Shown: positions 23,381 to 35,823 of the stretch, piece by piece
Layout: every line of letters begins with the position of its first letter
How positions within the stretch are numbered: position 1 is the stretch's first letter
Assembly: GCA_933228675.1 (NCBI GenBank)
Contig: OW121744.1
Coordinates: 100,262,813-100,326,812, forward strand
Direction: 5' to 3'
Length of the DNA: 64,000 nt
From: Stomorhina lunata
Taxonomy: Eukaryota > Arthropoda > Insecta > Diptera > Rhiniidae
Program-made: the position numbers and the translations under genes
Notes under the pieces: model-generated
Seen by the model: only the letters and a program-made list of their open reading frames with translations
What the model was told of the DNA's origin: nothing
The model's database searches: none

Positions 23381-24369
23381 CGATGTTACAAATAACCAAC
23401 TTTTGTAAAAGACAGAAAAGCGATATAGTGGGGGTTATAGGCCTAGGTGGGGACGTACAAAAACCATTTTCAAAAATTTTGTAACATGTGCAAAATTTCG
23501 AGATATTCGCAATAAAACTGTTTTCGGGTAGGTCATAGTACTTAAGTACCTCCAACTCTCACATTTGTAAAGCGATTTTTAAATTTTAAACAGTTTTGTA
23601 AAATCAAGAAATTAAGCTGTTTTTTAATTTGTCTTTTTTGCAGATATTCTTAACAAAAAACATACCTTGGATTTACAAATGTATCAAAAATGATATGCTA
23701 TCTTAAAGCGCAATCTGTTTTCTTTTATTTTCTGTTAAAAAAAAATAAAATCGGATGCAAACTGGCTGAACTATGGGCCGATTACTTAACGAACCTTTTA
23801 AAAATCGTTTTTTGCCTATAACTCTTAAACTTAAACGTATTTCTGAAATTATGTTGCACGTCAAGTTAGCTCGTTTCCCGAGTTTTTCAGTGTATCCGAA
23901 TGCTATCACAAATCTCAATAATTCTACACTCAAAATTTAATGGCAGTTTAAAAGCTGCAATATAGCGAAATTGTAATACTTTCCCTTATAAGCTATAGGG
24001 CATCACAACGGTCCGCTTTACCAACTAAAACCATTTTTGATAGCTTCGTTACAAAAAAAATTTTATTACACTCTACTTTTGTTACTATTAATCTGGTTTA
24101 GTTTTGTTTTCTTAATTACAGTTTTAATGGTGTGATTAACTTTTTCTTATAATTTTTGCTTTGACGTTTTGTTGAGCTTAAAGCCAACAATAGCAGCAAC
24201 AACAACAATAAAAAGCTTGTTAACATTTCTTTAAGTTTTCATTTTGTTTGAGGAACAATTATTATAATTTTCCCTTTCAACTGTAACGAATTTTGTTAAA
24301 GAGTTATCGTCTAGATTTTCTTTCTAAAGCGGTTTCTCTTAATAGCAAAAATTATAACCCTTTAGGAGT
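23381..24369. other. AT-rich unique DNA
   Basis: No coding exon is supported. Short open frames at 23281-23484 (plus) and 23703-23933 (minus) show no family resemblance. A CAACAACAACAA microsatellite-like run is present near 24195. Confidence 0.4.
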
Positions 24370-27300
24370 CGAAACTTTTTCAATAGAAAAATTTTGCTAT
24401 AGAAAAATTTTCGATGGAAAAATTTTTCTATAGAAAAATTTTCGATGGAAAAATTTTTCTATAGAAAAATTTTCGATGGAAAAATTTTTCTATAGAAAAA
24501 TTTTCGATGGAAAAATTTTTCTATAGAAAAATTTTCGATGGAAAAATTTTTCTATAGAAAAATTTTCGATGGAAAAATTTTTCTATAGAAAAATTTTCGA
24601 TGGAAAAATTTTTCTATAGAAAAATTTTCGATGGAAAAATTTTTCTATAGAAAAATTTCCGATGGAAAAATTTTTCTATAGAAAAATTTCCGATGGAAAA
24701 ATTTTTCTATAGAAAAATTTTCGATGGAAAAATTTTTCTATAGAAAAATTTTCGATGGAAAAATTTTTCTATAGAAAAATTTTCGATGGAAAAATTTTTC
24801 TATAGAAAAATTTTCGATGGAAAAATTTTTCTATAGAAAAATTTTCGATGGAAAAATTTTTCTATAGAAAAATTTTCGATGGAAAAATTTTTCTATAGAA
24901 AAATTTTCGATGGAAAAATTTTTCTATAGAAAATTTTTCGATGGAAAAATTTTTCTATAGAAAAATTTCCGATGGAAAAATTTTTCTATAGAAAAATTTC
25001 CGATGGAAAAATTTTTCTATAGAAAAATTTTCGATGGAAAAATTTTTCTATAGAAAAATTTCCGATGGAAAAATTTTTCTATCGAAAAATTTTCGATGGA
25101 AAAATTTTTCTATAGAAAAATTTTCGATGGAAAAATTTTTCTATAGAAAAATTTTTCTATAGAAAAATTTTCGATGGAAAAATTTTTCGTTAGAAATATT
25201 TTTCTATAGAAAAATTTTCGTTAGAAATATTTTTCTATAGAAAAATTTTCGTTAGAAATATTTTTCTATAGAAAAATTTTCGTTAGAAATATTTTTCTAT
25301 AGAAAAATTTTCATTAGAAATATTTTTCTATAGAAAAATTTTCGTTAGAAATATTTTTCTGTAGAAAAATTTTCGTTAGAAATATTTTTCTATAGAAAAA
25401 TTTTCGTTAGAAATATTTTTCTATAGAAAAATTTTCGTTAGAAATATTTTTCTATAGAAAAATTTTCGTTAGAAATATTTTTCTATAGAAAAATTTTCGT
25501 TAGAAATATTTTTCTATAGAAAAATTTTCGTTAGAAATATTTTTCTATAGAAAAATTTTAGTTAGAAATATTTTTCTATAGAAAAATTTTCGTTAGAAAT
25601 ATTTTTCTATAGAAAAATTTTCGTTAGAAATATTTTTCTATAGAAAAATTTTCGTTAGAAATATTTTTCTATAGAAAAATTTTCGTTAGAAATATTTTTC
25701 TATAGAAAAATTTTCGTTAGAAATATTTTTCTATAGAAAAATTTTCGTTAGAAATATTTTTCTATAGAAAAATTTTCGTTAGAAATATTTTTCTATAGAA
25801 AAATTTTCGTTAGAAATATTTTTCTATAGAAAAATTTTCGTTAGAAATATTTTTCTATAGAAAAATTTTCGTTAGAAATATTTTTCTATAGAAAAATTTT
25901 CGTTAGAAATATTTTTCTATAGAAAAATTTTCGTTAGAAATATTTTTCTATAGAAAAATTTTCGTTAGAAATATTTTTCTATAGAAAATTTTTCGTTAGA
26001 AATATTTTTCTATAGAAAGATTTTCGTTAGAAATATTTTTCTATAGAAATATTTTTCTATAGAAAAATTTTCGTTAGAAATATTTTTCTATAGAAATATT
26101 TTTCTATAGAAAAATTTTCGTTAGAAATATTTTTCTATAGAAATATATTTCTATAGAAAAATTTTCGTTAGAAATATTTTTCTATAGAAATATTTTTCTA
26201 TAGAAAAATTTTCGTTAGAAATATTTTTCTATAGAAAAATTTTCGTTAGAAATATTTTTCTATAGAAAAATTTTCGTTAGAAATATTTTTCTATAGAAAA
26301 ATTTTCGTTAGAAATATTTTTCTATAGAAAAATTTTCGTTAGAAATATTTTTCTATAGAAAAATTTTCGTTAGAAATATTTTTCTATAGAAAAATTTTCG
26401 TTAGAAATATTTTTCTATAGAAAAATTTTCGTTAGAAATATTTTTCTATAGAAAAATTTTCGTTAGAAATATTTTTCTATAGAAAAATTTTCGTTAGAAA
26501 TATTTTTCTATAGAAAAATTTTCGTTAGAAATATTTTTCTATAGAAAAATTTTCGTTAGAAATATTTTTCTATAGAAAAATTTTCGTTAGAAATATTATT
26601 CTATAGAAAAATTTTCGTTAGAAATATTTTTCTATAGAAAAATTTTCGTTAGAAATATTTTTCTATAGAAAAATTTTCGTTGGAAATATTTTTCTATAGA
26701 AAAATTTTCGTTAGAAATATTTTTCTATAGAAAAATTTTCGTTAGAAATATTTTTCTATAGAAAAATTTTCATTAAAAATATATTTCTATAGAAAAATTT
26801 TCGTTAGAAATATTTTTCTATAGAAAAATTTTCGTTAGAAATATTTTTCTATAGAAAAATTTTCGTTAGAATTATTTTTCTATAGAAAAATTTTCGTTAG
26901 AATTATTTTTCTATAGAAAAATTTTCGTTAGAATTATTTTTCTATAGAAAAATTTTCGTTAGAATTATTTTTCTATAGAAAAATTTTCGTTAGAATTATT
27001 TTTCTATAGAAAAATTTTCGTTAGAATTATTTTTCTATAGAAAAATTTTCGTTAGAATTAGTTTTCTATAGAAAAGTTTTCGTTAGAATTATTTTTCCAT
27101 AGAAAAATTTTCGTTAGAATTATTTTTCTATAGAAAAATTTTCGTTAGAATTATTTTTCTATAGAAATACTTTCGTTAGAATTATTCTTCTATAGAAAAA
27201 TTTTCGTTAGAAATATTTTTCTATAGAAAAATTTTCGTTAGAAATATTTTTCTATAGAAAAATTTTTTTTCTATAGAAATTTTTTTCTATAGAAAAATTT

Positions 27301-27760
27301 TCGTTAGAATTATTTTTCTATAGAAAAATTTTCTTTGGAAATATTTTTCTATAGAAAAATTTTCTTTGGAAATATTTTTCTATAGAAAAATTTTCTTTGG
27401 AAATATTTTTCTATAGAAAAATTTTCTTTGGAAATATTTTTCTATAGAAAAATTTTCTTTGGAAATATTTTTCTATAGAAAAATTTTCTTTGGAAATATT
27501 TTTCAATAGAAAAATTTTCTTTGGAAATATTTTTATATAGAAAAATTTTCTTTGGAAATATTTTTCCATAGAAAAATTTTCTTTGGAAATATTTTTTTAT
27601 AGAAAAATTTTCTTTGGAAATATTTTTCTATAGAAAAATTTTCGTTAGAAAATTTCGTTAGAAATATTTTTCTATGGAAAAATTTTCGTTAGAAATATTT
27701 TTCTATAGATAAATTTTCGTTAGAATTATTTTTCTATAGAAAAATATTTTTGGAAAATTT
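24370..27760. repeat. 31-bp satellite, family B (block 2, highly regular)
   Basis: About 108 units of 31 bp. Each unit is the 16-base palindrome TTTTTCTATAGAAAAA plus a 15-base tail. The tail defines contiguous subfamilies: TTTTCGATGGAAAAA (about 24400-25190), TTTTCGTTAGAAATA (about 25190-26860), a GTTAGAATTA form (about 26860-27190), a short return of GTTAGAAATA, then TTTTCTTTGGAAATA (about 27310-27640) and a decaying edge. At about 26030-26215 a 47-bp compound unit repeats four times. The low divergence indicates recent expansion. It has the same core as the block at 8220-11050. Confidence 0.97.
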
Positions 27761-28934
27761 TTTTTTAGTTTTTTTTGGAAAATCTGTAACATGTGACGCA
27801 TTAATTTGTTATATTTTTATATTTATTTTTTATAGAAAACGTTTTTTAAATTAATATATTTTGTTGTTGTTTGTATGACGTGGGAAAATGAACTGAAATA
27901 GAAAAAACACCATTTGTCTAAATAATATCTGTCCGTCCGTATGTGTTTGACTGTCTTCTCTTGATAAAACCAATTTTTCTAAATTTTCTGTTTCAAAACT
28001 TTTGCACGAGTTGAGTAGATTGAAGTGATTCATAGACTCACGCAACTGTTCAAACGATTAGAAAAAAAAATATATCAGAAAAAATAGCATTAAATGATCT
28101 AAAAAATAAAATATTAAATAATTGAGAAAAAATACAAGTAAAAAATGAATAACAAGCAATTAATGTTTATTTAATATTTACAAGTATTTTGTCAATTTTT
28201 AATTTAAAAAAACATTTACAAGGCAGCTGTTTTTTCAAATAATGGAAATATTATTGTAAAAAAAGTTATGGCCCACCATATTTGTCATTTTGGAAAATTT
28301 GTTTGTTTAAATCAATTTTGAATTTTATTTCAATAAAAAAACCAACATAATTTATGCAACCCACTATTTTTACAAAATTTTTTCTATATTTCCAAACAAC
28401 ACAAACTCAATCAACAGCATTTATTTGACTTGAAGTCAATAATTTTGAAAATAAATTTTTATATGCAGTTGCTTTTAAAATTCCTCACTTGCCAAAAACT
28501 GCAACACAAAAAAATCCAATTGAAAATTCAAATTTTCAAACGTTATTTTAATAGAAATACAAAAAAGTTTCAAAACACATTTGTTACATTCAATGCGAAT
28601 TTTTTCCAGTTTAATGTTTTTCTGTCTGCATTTTAATTTAAGTTTTAAAGAGATTTGTATTTTTCAAAATTTTGCATAATCTTTTGGTAAAGATTTAATG
28701 TAGTTTTTAAAATGCAAATTTTGTTTTAGATTTGTCAATTCAGAAAAATATTGAATTATTTATAAATTATTTCAAATTAAGGCAAAAATTGGCTATTTAA
28801 AGTGGTTGAAATATGTTAATTTTAAATAACAGAGACAGTTAACATAACAGTTAACAGAACTAGAACAGGAACAGCATAGGAACAGAACAGGAAGAGAACT
28901 GGGACAGCACAAAACTAGAACACAAAACACAAAA
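27761..28934. other. AT-rich DNA with a short GAACAG-rich tract
   Basis: No gene was found. Positions 28833-28925 hold a loose array of AACAG/GAACAG hexamers just before the next satellite block. The 64-68 codon frames in this stretch are AT-rich noise. Confidence 0.4.
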
Positions 28935-30625
28935 ATTTCTTGTAAAAATAGAAAATTTTTGAAAAATTTTCTATAAAAATTAAAAATTTTTGAAAAATTT
29001 CCTTTTAAAATAAGAAATTTTCGAAAAATTTTCTATAAAAAAAGAAAATTTTTTAAAAATTTTCTATAAAAAGAGAAAATTTTTGAAAAATTTTCTATAA
29101 AAATAAAAAATTTTTGAAAAATTTTCTATAGAAATAGAAAATTTTTGAAAAATTTTCTATAAAAATAGAAAATTTTTAAAAAATTTCCTATCAAAATAGA
29201 AAATTTTTGAAAAATTTCCTAAAAAAAAATAGAATATTTTTGAAAAATTTCCTATAAAAATAGAAAATTTTTGAAAAATTTCCTATAAAAATAGAAAATT
29301 TTTGAAAAATTTCCTATAAAAATAGAAAATTTTTGAAAAATTTCCTATAAAAATAGAAAATTTTTGAAAAATTTCCTATAAAAATACAAAATTTTTGAAA
29401 AATTTCCTATAAAAATAGAAAATTTTTGAAAAATTTCCTATAAAAATAGAAAATTTTTGAAAAATTTCCTATAAAAATAGAAAATTTTTGAAAAATTTCC
29501 TATAAAAATAGAAAATTTTTGAAAAATTTCCTATAAAAATAGAAAATTTTTGAAAAATTTCCTATAAAAATAGAAAATTTTTGAAAAATTTCCTATAAAA
29601 ATAGAAAATTTTTGAAAAATTTCCTATAAAAATAGAAAATTTTTGAAAAATTTCCTATAAAAATAGAAAATTTTTGAAAAATTTCCTATAAAAATAGAAA
29701 ATTTTTGAAAAATTTCCTATAAAAATAGAAAATTTTTGAAAAATTTCCTATAAAAATAGAAAATTTTTGAAAAAATTCCTATAAAAATAGAAAATTTTTG
29801 AAAAATTTCCTATAAAAATAGAAAATTTTTGAAAAATTTCCTATAAAAATAGAAAATTTTTGAAAAATTTCCTATAAAAATAGAAAATTTTTGAAAAATT
29901 TCCTATAAAAATAGAAAATTTTTGAAAAATTTCCTATAAAAATAGAAAATTTTTGAAAAGTTTCCTATAAAAATAGAAAATTTTTAAAAAATTTCCTATA
30001 AAAATAGAAAATTTTTGAAAAATTTCCTATAAAAATAGAAAATTTTTGAAAAATTTCCTATAAAAATAGAAAATTTTTGAAAAATTTCCTAAAAAAATAA
30101 AAAATTTTTGAAAAATTTCCTATAAAAATAGAAAATTTTTGAAAAATTTCCTATAAAAATAGAAAATTTTTGAAAAATTTCCTATAAAAATAGAAAATTT
30201 TTGAAAAATTTCCTATAAAAATAGAAAATTTTTGAAAAATTTCCTATAAAAATAGAAAATTTTTGAAAAATTTCCTATAAAAATAGAAAATTTTTGAAAA
30301 ATTTCCTATAAAAATAGGAAATTTTTGAAAAATTTCCTATAAAAATAGAAAATTTTTGAAAAATTTCCTATAAAAATAGAAAAATTTTGAAAAATTTCCT
30401 ATAAAAATAGAAAATTTTTGAAAAATTTCCTATAAAAATAGAAAATTTTTGAAAAATTTCCTATAAAAATAGAAAATTTTTGAAAAATTTCCTATAAAAA
30501 TAGAAAATTTTTGAAAAATTTCCTATAAAAATAGAAAATTTTTGAAAAATTCTCTATAAAAATAGATTTTTTTTTTTAATTATCTATTTTTAAAGGAAAT
30601 TTTTTTTAAATTTTCTATTTTTAAA
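28935..30625. repeat. 31-bp palindromic satellite, family A (block 3, highly regular)
   Basis: About 53 units of the family A repeat in the ATAGAAAATTTTTGAAAAAT variant, in which one arm has GAAA where the consensus has GGAAA. Units at 29240-30540 are almost identical. The last 55 bases (30570-30625) switch to reversed, decayed units. The array stops about 70 bp from the stop codon of the P450 gene. Confidence 0.97.
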
Positions 30626-30679
30626 GGAAATTTTTTAAAAACTAAATTTAAAAAAAATCGTTATTTTAGAATTTAAAAT

Positions 30680-30685
30680 TTTATT
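30680..30685 (-). terminator. Candidate poly(A) signal of the P450 gene
   Basis: AATAAA on the minus strand begins 7 nt after the TAA stop at 30693-30695. It implies a very short 3' UTR that ends before the satellite array. Confidence 0.5.
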
Positions 30686-30692
30686 AAAAAAA

Positions 30693-32246
30693 TTATTTTG
30701 ACAATTTTTCCACCTTTAAATATATTCCATTCTTAGCCGACAACAAAACCGATCCCTTATCCAACAGCAAAGGTATTTCAGTCCGCTCACAAACCATAAA
30801 CTTAAAGTTATTCAAAAGATAGGCCAAAGCTGCCCTGGTTTGCATAAGACCAAAACGCAAGCCAATACAATTGCGAGGACCGTCACCGAAAGGCAGCCAA
30901 GGCTGAGAATTCTCATTATAGCCTTCTTTGACTTCAAAACGTTCGGGCTTAAATCTTTCCGGTTCCGGATAAAATTCCGAGTCATGATGAAAAGCATAGA
31001 TGGGTATAAAAACAGGCATGCCTTTCTTAATCACATATCGGGAGTGACCGGTGACTTTGTAGTCTTTAAGGGCCAAGCGTGTTATCAGGGGTATTATAGG
31101 GTATTTCCGTAAAGTTTCTATGAAGAAAAATTTTAATTTCATTTCATATTTATCTTAAATAAAATTAGCTTTGAACCAACCTTTTATTACCAGACCCATA
31201 TATTTCAGTTGATGCAGACTTTCATAGTCTATGGCATCATCTTTACAGGCCTCCCGAATTTCCTGCCTTAATTTATCTTGTATATCTGTTTGCAGGGCCA
31301 ATTCGTATAGGGCAAATCCCAAAGTTGAGGAAGAGGTTTCAAAACCTCCCAAAAAGAACACAAAAGCCTGGGCCGCCATTTGTTCTATACTAAGTTGATT
31401 ACCGGAGTCTTTCTTTATTTCCGAGAGTATACCCAAGAAGTCTTGGGATTTGACATTATTTTTCTCACGATATTCTACCACTTCTTTAACTATGCGTATA
31501 AAAAAATCTGTGATATCCTGAGGCGTCATACACATATGAAGTTTTCGAGCTAAATCGGGAAAGCCTTGCATGAAACCCGATATTAGGGGACCGTGTCTAC
31601 GCTCGTTGAGAGAACGTAAGCCCATTAGACGAAATTCGGCCTGAGGATCTTCTAAACTATTACATTGTATGCCAAAAGCACAGGAACCTATAACATCGGT
31701 AGTAAAACGAGCCATGATATCTTTGATCTCCATTTCAGAGTTCTTGCAGATCATTTCATTTAGGATCTTCACCAATTTGTCGGCTTCCTTTTGTACTAGC
31801 GAATACATGGCCTTCATTTTACCCGAACTAAAAGTGGGCGAGAGTTTACTTCTCATATTTTTCCATTCCGCACCATCCAGCAGAAATAATCTGCCCGTTA
31901 GAGGATCATCTTTTTCGTTATTGAACAAGCCACGATCGGTGAAATTTTGGAAATCTTTTATTAAAATCGATTTCATTAGATTTGGATCCAAAACCACAAC
32001 CGAAGGTCGATGTATAAAATAGAAACCACTAAATGGCCCTGAAGCTTTAAATTTTTGGTAGTGTTCAGTTAAGATCTCAGCCATACTATGAGTCTTGCGT
32101 AGGCCCTGAAAGTTACCCACTATTAGACTGGGTTTCATGTGGGGTATCTGTTGGTCTCGCCAATAATTTAGTTTGCGTTTTTCATGGTAAAGTAGGAAGG
32201 TCAAGAGTGCTATTATAGCGGTTATTAAAATTACGATTATGGACAT
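30693..32246 (-). CDS. CYP6-type cytochrome P450, complete, two exons
   Basis: This is a microsomal haem monooxygenase. CYP6 enzymes typically oxidise plant toxins, insecticides and other lipophilic compounds. Exon 1 is 32246-31181 and exon 2 is 31117-30693. The 63-bp intron (31180-31118) has GT/AG ends and phase 1, and joining the exons restores VIKETLRKYP. The product is 496 aa, the normal CYP6 length. Visible features are an N-terminal membrane anchor (about residues 2-20), a Trp/Arg pair in helix C (W128, R132), the oxygen-binding helix I motif GGFETSS (300-306), ExxR (E356-R359), PERF (408-411), and the haem loop PFGDGPRNC with ligand Cys439. No stop or frameshift is present. It lies on the same strand as Kank and 3.6 kb downstream of the last visible Kank exon, probably nested in a Kank intron. 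A CYP6A-like subfamily is likely, but subfamily needs a tree. Confidence 0.95.
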
Positions 32247-32315
32247 TTTTCTCCGAATATCTTTTCGCTTGTACCCAACGATTTTATTAAACTAAAGACG
32301 ATTTGGTCAGAATTA

Positions 32316-32322
32316 TTTTATA
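32316..32322 (-). promoter_or_regulatory. Candidate TATA box of the P450 gene
   Basis: TATAAAA on the minus strand lies 70 bases upstream of the start codon, with a TTTAGTT sequence about 20-25 bases further on that could serve as an initiator. It would give a 5' UTR of about 45-50 nt. It is plausible in position, but AT-rich DNA makes chance matches common. Confidence 0.35.
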
Positions 32323-32329
32323 AGAATCG

Positions 32330-33009
32330 TATTTGGAAGATAAGGAAATCAAAGAGAGGGGATCAGATAACAAATGGAACCGATAAGATAGTGAAATGAA
32401 AATTTAAGCATTTGAAGAGAAAATTTGAAATTTTTGAAAAGAAAACTTTTATTAACTTTCAAAATTGAGTGTTAATTTTTAGTTCAAAACTTTTTTGCCT
32501 TAATTCTACAAATTAATTCACTTTTTATTTCATTTTGCTTATTTTGTATTATTTAAAATAAATTCTATTGAATCTAAAATTATCTCGTTAATGTTAACAA
32601 AGCAAAAAAAAAAACGTTTAACAAAAAAATATTCGACATAAAAAATTTTAGCATAAAAAGATTTTGCAACGACACATTTGATGTGAAATGAACGTGATCT
32701 TCACAATAATGTTGCGATCGCTTAAATAAAACAAACATCGCAAAAAAAATAGCATAGAAAATGCTTAATTTGCATAAACTGAAAAGTACCAAATGAACGA
32801 GAAGTGTAAAATTTTGAATTTGTTATAAAGTAATCAAAGAGTTTTTTTTTTGTGCAGATGTTTGAAAATCACAACAAATCAAAAGTGACTAAGACTATTT
32901 TTTTAAGAGAATGGAGCTCAATGAACACAACGGAGGCGATGAAGCGATGAACGGCAAAAATATATATTCTATACAAAGTACCTCGACTTTTTACCTTCTT
33001 TAAAGTAGA
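32330..33009. other. AT-rich DNA upstream of the P450 gene
   Basis: No second gene was found. Any enhancer elements of the P450 would be expected here, but I cannot name specific sites. Confidence 0.4.
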
Positions 33010-34028
33010 TTGTTGCCCAACAAGAATGCCAATTTGTATACAATTTATATAGATAAAGCTCTAATTCCTCTAACTCACTTTTTTTTTGATCAGCTCTAGT
33101 TTTCGAGATATAATTTTTTTTAAAAATTGCATAGTCACACGATTTTGAGTAACATAACTAAAGAACAGTTTAACCCATATAGTGAAAAGAAAAAAAAAAC
33201 AAAATTAAGCTATAATATTACCTTCATGCTGCCCTAATGTAATATTTACCCCACTCAGTAGTTTTAGAGATATAGCCAAATATATGACAAAAAAAAATTT
33301 TATTCAAAAAAAATTTTTTTTTTTTGTTTTTCAAAAATTCATAAAAAATAGAGATATTAACAAATATTCCAATATTTTTCAACAGCAATATAGGCAGTTA
33401 TGTCTTGCATAAAACGCAATATTTCTTGTTCATATAGACGTAATAGTATTGATTTTATTGTTAATTTTGTGAAACTACAATGTGGTAATTTAAAAACAAT
33501 AAATTTTTTATTGCTTGTACTTTATTTTGAATAAAACCCACGGTAGTCTATGGATTTTAACAAGCTATAGCTTGCTATATGCATAACATATTTCCCTATA
33601 TGACTCAAGGAAAATAATGGAAAATTTGATGTCTTCTCCATTTTTATGAATTTTTGAAAAATAAAAAAATGTATTAAAAAAAAATTTTCATCTAAAGATG
33701 AGCGATATCTCCGAAACTGCTTCATGGAATCAAAATAATGTTAATGCAGCATAAAGATAATATTGTAGCCTAATTTCGGTTTTTTTATTTTTACTGAAAA
33801 CAATTAAGCGTTTATAAGTGTCGTTACTATAAATCGCTTAACTACGTAGTCTTCTTAAACAAATAATATCTCCTAAACTAGAGCTGATACAGAAAAAGTG
33901 ACTTAGAGACATTGAAGCCTCTAATTCAAAAAAATTAAAATTTCCCAAGCTAGAGCTTATACAGAAAAAGGGAGTTATAGGTATTGAATCCCAATATTGG
34001 ATGCATACTTTTTGTTGGGCTGTGTTTC
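33010..34028. repeat. Old foldback (long inverted repeat) of about 1 kb
   Basis: The left half and the reverse complement of the right half align nearly end to end with many differences. Outer ends pair at GCCCAACAAGAATGC (near 33017) with GCATACTTTTTGTTGGGC (near 34005). Next come CAGCTCTAGTTTTCGAGATA (near 33094) with its counterpart near 33860, then AAGCTATAATATTACCTTCA with its counterpart near 33750, and CAAAAATTCATAAAAAATAG (near 33332) with its counterpart near 33645. The arms are about 450-500 bp. It could be a foldback or MITE-type transposon, or an inverted duplication. No coding sequence is present. Confidence 0.75.
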
Positions 34029-34094
34029 CATTTTGTAGTTCCTAATCTTCCTACTTTTTTACTTTTTTTACTTTTAATATTTTTTTTTTACATT

Positions 34095-35500
34095 TTTAAA
34101 ATTTTTGAAAAATTTCCTATAAAATAGGAAATTTTTGAAAAATTTCCTATAAAATAGAAAATTTTTGAAAAATTTCCTATAAAATAGAAAATTTTTGAAA
34201 AATTTCCTATAAAAATAGAAAATTTTTGAAAAGTTTCCTATAAAAATAGAAAATTTTTAAAAAATTTCCTATAAAAGTAGAAAATTTTTGAAAAAATCTT
34301 ATTTTTCTTATAAGAAAAAGAAATTTTTGGAAAATTTCCTATAAAAATAAGAAATTTTTGAAAAATTTCCTATAAAAATAAGAAATTTTTGAAAAATTTC
34401 CTATAAAAATCAGAAATTTTTGAAAAATTTCCTATAAAAATAAGAAATTTTTGAAAAATTTCCTATAAAAATAAGAAATTTTTTAAAAATTTTCAATAAA
34501 AATAAGAAATTATAAAAATAAAAAAAATTTGAAAAATTTCATATAAAACTTAGAAATTTAAAAAAAAATTCCTATAAAACTAAGAAATTTTTAAAAAATT
34601 TCCTATAAAACTAGGAAATTTTTGTTAAATTTCCTATAAAAATAAGAAATTTTTGAAAACTTTCCTATAAAAATAAGAAATTTTTAAAAACTTTCCTATA
34701 AAAATATGAAATTTTTGAAAAATTTCCTATAAAAATATGAAATTTTTTAAAAACTTCCTATAAAAATATAAAATTTTTGAAAAATTTCCTATAAAAATAT
34801 GAATTATTTGAAAAATTTCTTATAAAAATATGAAATTTTTGAAAAATTTCCTATAAAAATATGAAATTTTTGAAAAATTTCCTATAAAAATAGGAAATTT
34901 TTGAAAAATTTCCTATAAAAATAGGAAATTTTTGAAAAATTTCCTATAAAAATATGAAATTTTTGAAAAATTTCCTATAAAAATATGAAATTTTTAAAAA
35001 ATTTCCTATAAAAATATGAAAATTTTGAAAAATTTCCTATAAAAATATGAAATTTTTGAAAAAATTTCCTATAAAAATATGAAGTTTTTGAAAAATTTCC
35101 TATAAAAATATGAAATTTTTGAAAAATTTCCTATAAAAATATGAAATTTTTTAAAAATTTAATATAAAGGTATGAAATTTTGAAAAATTTCCTGTAAAAA
35201 TATGAAATTTTGAAAAATTTCCTATAAAAATATGAAATTTTTGAAAAATTTCCTATAAAAATATGAAATTTTAAAAAATTTCCTATAAAAATAAATTTCT
35301 TATTTTTATAGGAAATTTTTCAAAAATGTCTTTGTTTTATCGGAAATTTTCCAAAAATTTCTTTTTCTTATAAGAAAAATAAGATTTTTTAAATAAATAA
35401 GAAATTTTTGAAAAATTCCTATAAAAATAAAAAATTTCTTATAAAAACAACAAATTTTTGAAAATTTTCCTATTGAAGTTAGAAATTTTTTAAAAAATTT
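34095..35500. repeat. 31-bp palindromic satellite, family A (block 4)
   Basis: Family A units in mixed variants (TAGAAA, TAAGAAA, TATGAAA, TAGGAAA spacers). The TATGAAA subfamily dominates at about 34690-35290. After 35297 the units switch to the reversed orientation and decay. The array lies in the intron following the third visible Kank exon. Confidence 0.93.
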
Positions 35501-35823
35501 ATTAAAAATTAAAAAAAAATCTATAGGTGGCGCCACTGAAAATTACTCAAAATGAATTTAATCATAAACTGTTCATTTGTTCAGGCTATGATCTTTAGAA
35601 AAGTTGTAGTACATGAGCCAACGAAGGTTTCTAAGTTTGTAAGACCAATTTCCGACATGTGGCGAAACAGAAAATTACTCAAAATTTATTAAGTCGTAAA
35701 CTTGGATCTTAAGACACCTGCGGTTTAAAATTCTGTCATTGAAAAGAGTATCGAATAAAAGTTCTCGAATTTAAAAGGCTTTATAAATATTTTTAACAAA
35801 ATGAAAATATTGAAAACACTTAC

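Noticed and set aside
30812..32022. Plus-strand and second minus-strand ORFs of 61-117 codons over the P450
   Set aside because: Shadows of the real reading frame, which carries all the P450 motifs.
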